From: an uncultured Clostridia bacterium
GTDB taxonomy: Bacteria > Bacillota > Clostridia > Oscillospirales > Acutalibacteraceae
Reading direction: 5' to 3'
NCBI GenBank assembly: GCA_947565265.1
Contig: CANOFK010000103.1
Location: 1 to 5,366, forward strand
Length of the DNA: 5,366 nucleotides
A program made the position numbers and the translations under genes. Position 1 is the stretch's first letter; each line of letters starts with the position of its first letter. Of this stretch, positions 4,812-5,366 are shown piece after piece. The notes under the pieces are model-generated. The model made no database searches. It was not told the DNA's origin and was given only the letters and a program-made list of their open reading frames with translations.

Positions 4812-5365
4812 AGGTCACCTCTCTCAAAATCCAGCGCGACTTCCAGCTCTGCCAGGGCAAGGGTCATGCCGTTTTCCGCCTGGCGGGGCAAAAGCAGCCG
4901 CCCGCCCTGCATCATGGCGGCGCGCTCGCAGACATTGTCCGCGCCGGTGGTTTGCAGTACAAAGTCCGAATGGGCGAAGGGCCCGGACAGGGACATCAAC
5001 TGCCGGGGGGTATAGGCCAGCAGGGGCAGCCGGGCCCATTGGCAAAAGGCCAGCAGGGCGGGTTCCTCCTGTTTACGGTCAATCGTGCACAGGGCCCGCA
5101 GCCGGTACAGGGGCAGGCCGGCGGCCTTGAGCCGGGACAGGATGAAGGCCCGCAGCCCGCCGGGGAGCACCCCCTTTTTGCAGCCCACCCCCAGCAGCAG
5201 GTTTTGGGGGACCAGCCGGAGGGTTTGGGGGAAGGGGCGCCGGGTTTCGTCTACAGAAACGGACAGGCCCAGGGGGGCCTGGGGGGCGAACACCCCGGCG
5301 GGCATATGGGCGGCGGGGTAATCGCTGGCAAAGCCCAGGGGGGCCCCCTCCAGTACCGCGGCGGC
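4808..5365 (-). CDS. cbiG: Cobalt-precorrin 5A hydrolase (CbiG), 3' part, cut by the window edge
   Basis: CbiG opens the delta-lactone of cobalt-precorrin-5A and releases the two-carbon fragment as acetaldehyde, a step specific to the anaerobic B12 route. The visible 185 residues cover the end of the middle domain (GFASDYPAAHMPAGVF, with the S-D-x-P signature, about 11-26) and the whole C-terminal CobE/CbiG_C domain. In that domain are LLLGVGCKKG (56-65), the second strand/helix RALCTIDRKQEEPALL, and TGADNVCERAA (140-150). The frame is open to the window edge. The methionine at 5305-5303 is internal, because family sequence continues upstream of it. The stop TGA (4810-4808) overlaps the cobJ start by 4 nt. 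The N-terminal domain and any cobalamin riboswitch would lie beyond the window. Confidence 0.95.
   Translation of the reverse strand, partial: AAAVLEGAPLGFASDYPAAHMPAGVFAPQAPLGLSVSVDETRRPFPQTLRLVPQNLLLGVGCKKGVLPGGLRAFILSRLKAAGLPLYRLRALCTIDRKQEEPALLAFCQWARLPLLAYTPRQLMSLSGPFAHSDFVLQTTGADNVCERAAMMQGGRLLLPRQAENGMTLALAELEVALDFERGDL
4816..4823 (-). promoter_or_regulatory. Ribosome binding site of cobJ inside the end of cbiG
   Basis: Minus-strand GAGAGGTG followed by ACCT and the ATG closely follows the anti-SD complement. It lies within the last codons of cbiG and supports the ATG at 4811 together with the 4-nt overlap. Confidence 0.7.
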
Positions 5366-5366
5366 G

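Noticed and set aside
1..5366. CRISPR array, tRNA, rRNA, transposase or cobalamin riboswitch
   Set aside because: No regularly spaced repeats, no tRNA-like cloverleaf, no transposase motifs and no cobalamin riboswitch box were seen. A riboswitch, if any, would be upstream of the cobalamin operon, beyond the right edge.

Overview
This 5.4 kb window is GC-rich bacterial DNA. Two gene blocks converge on a shared terminator. Tight ATGA-type overlaps, strong Shine-Dalgarno (SD) sequences, a YafQ/DinJ-type module, a MacB/FtsX-type ABC pair and cbiG-type (anaerobic) cobalamin genes suggest a high-GC anaerobic Firmicute, possibly an Oscillospiraceae-like gut Clostridium. This is inference; nothing here fixes the species.

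Left edge and plus-strand block. The window opens with the last 32 codons of an upstream gene (ends at 101). A 245-bp spacer follows, holding one copy of a hairpin-rich repeat. Next is an intact RelB/DinJ-family antitoxin gene (347-616). It overlaps by 4 nt a 500-codon ORF (613-2115) that joins a YafQ/RelE-type toxin domain (about 93 residues), with no stop codon, to a complete FtsX-like ABC permease. The toxin part keeps the fold signature but lacks every position corresponding to the five catalytic residues known in E. coli YafQ. After a 96-bp spacer comes the partner ATPase (2212-2904), with all canonical ABC motifs.

Centre. The region 2905-3319 has no convincing gene. It holds a second, same-orientation copy of the repeat (3066-3215), so the antitoxin/fusion/ATPase cassette is bracketed by direct repeats. 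It ends in a strong symmetrical terminator (3287-3321) that can serve both converging operons.

Minus-strand block. Reading leftward from the right edge are the 3' part of cbiG, then cobJ/cbiH, then cobK/cbiJ. All overlap by 4-8 nt and form part of a corrin-ring operon for de novo vitamin B12 synthesis. CbiG opens the ring lactone, CobJ/CbiH makes the C17-methylated contracted ring, and CobK/CbiJ reduces the ring.

The most unusual item is the pseudo-toxin fused in frame to an ABC permease behind an apparently intact antitoxin, all between two direct repeats.
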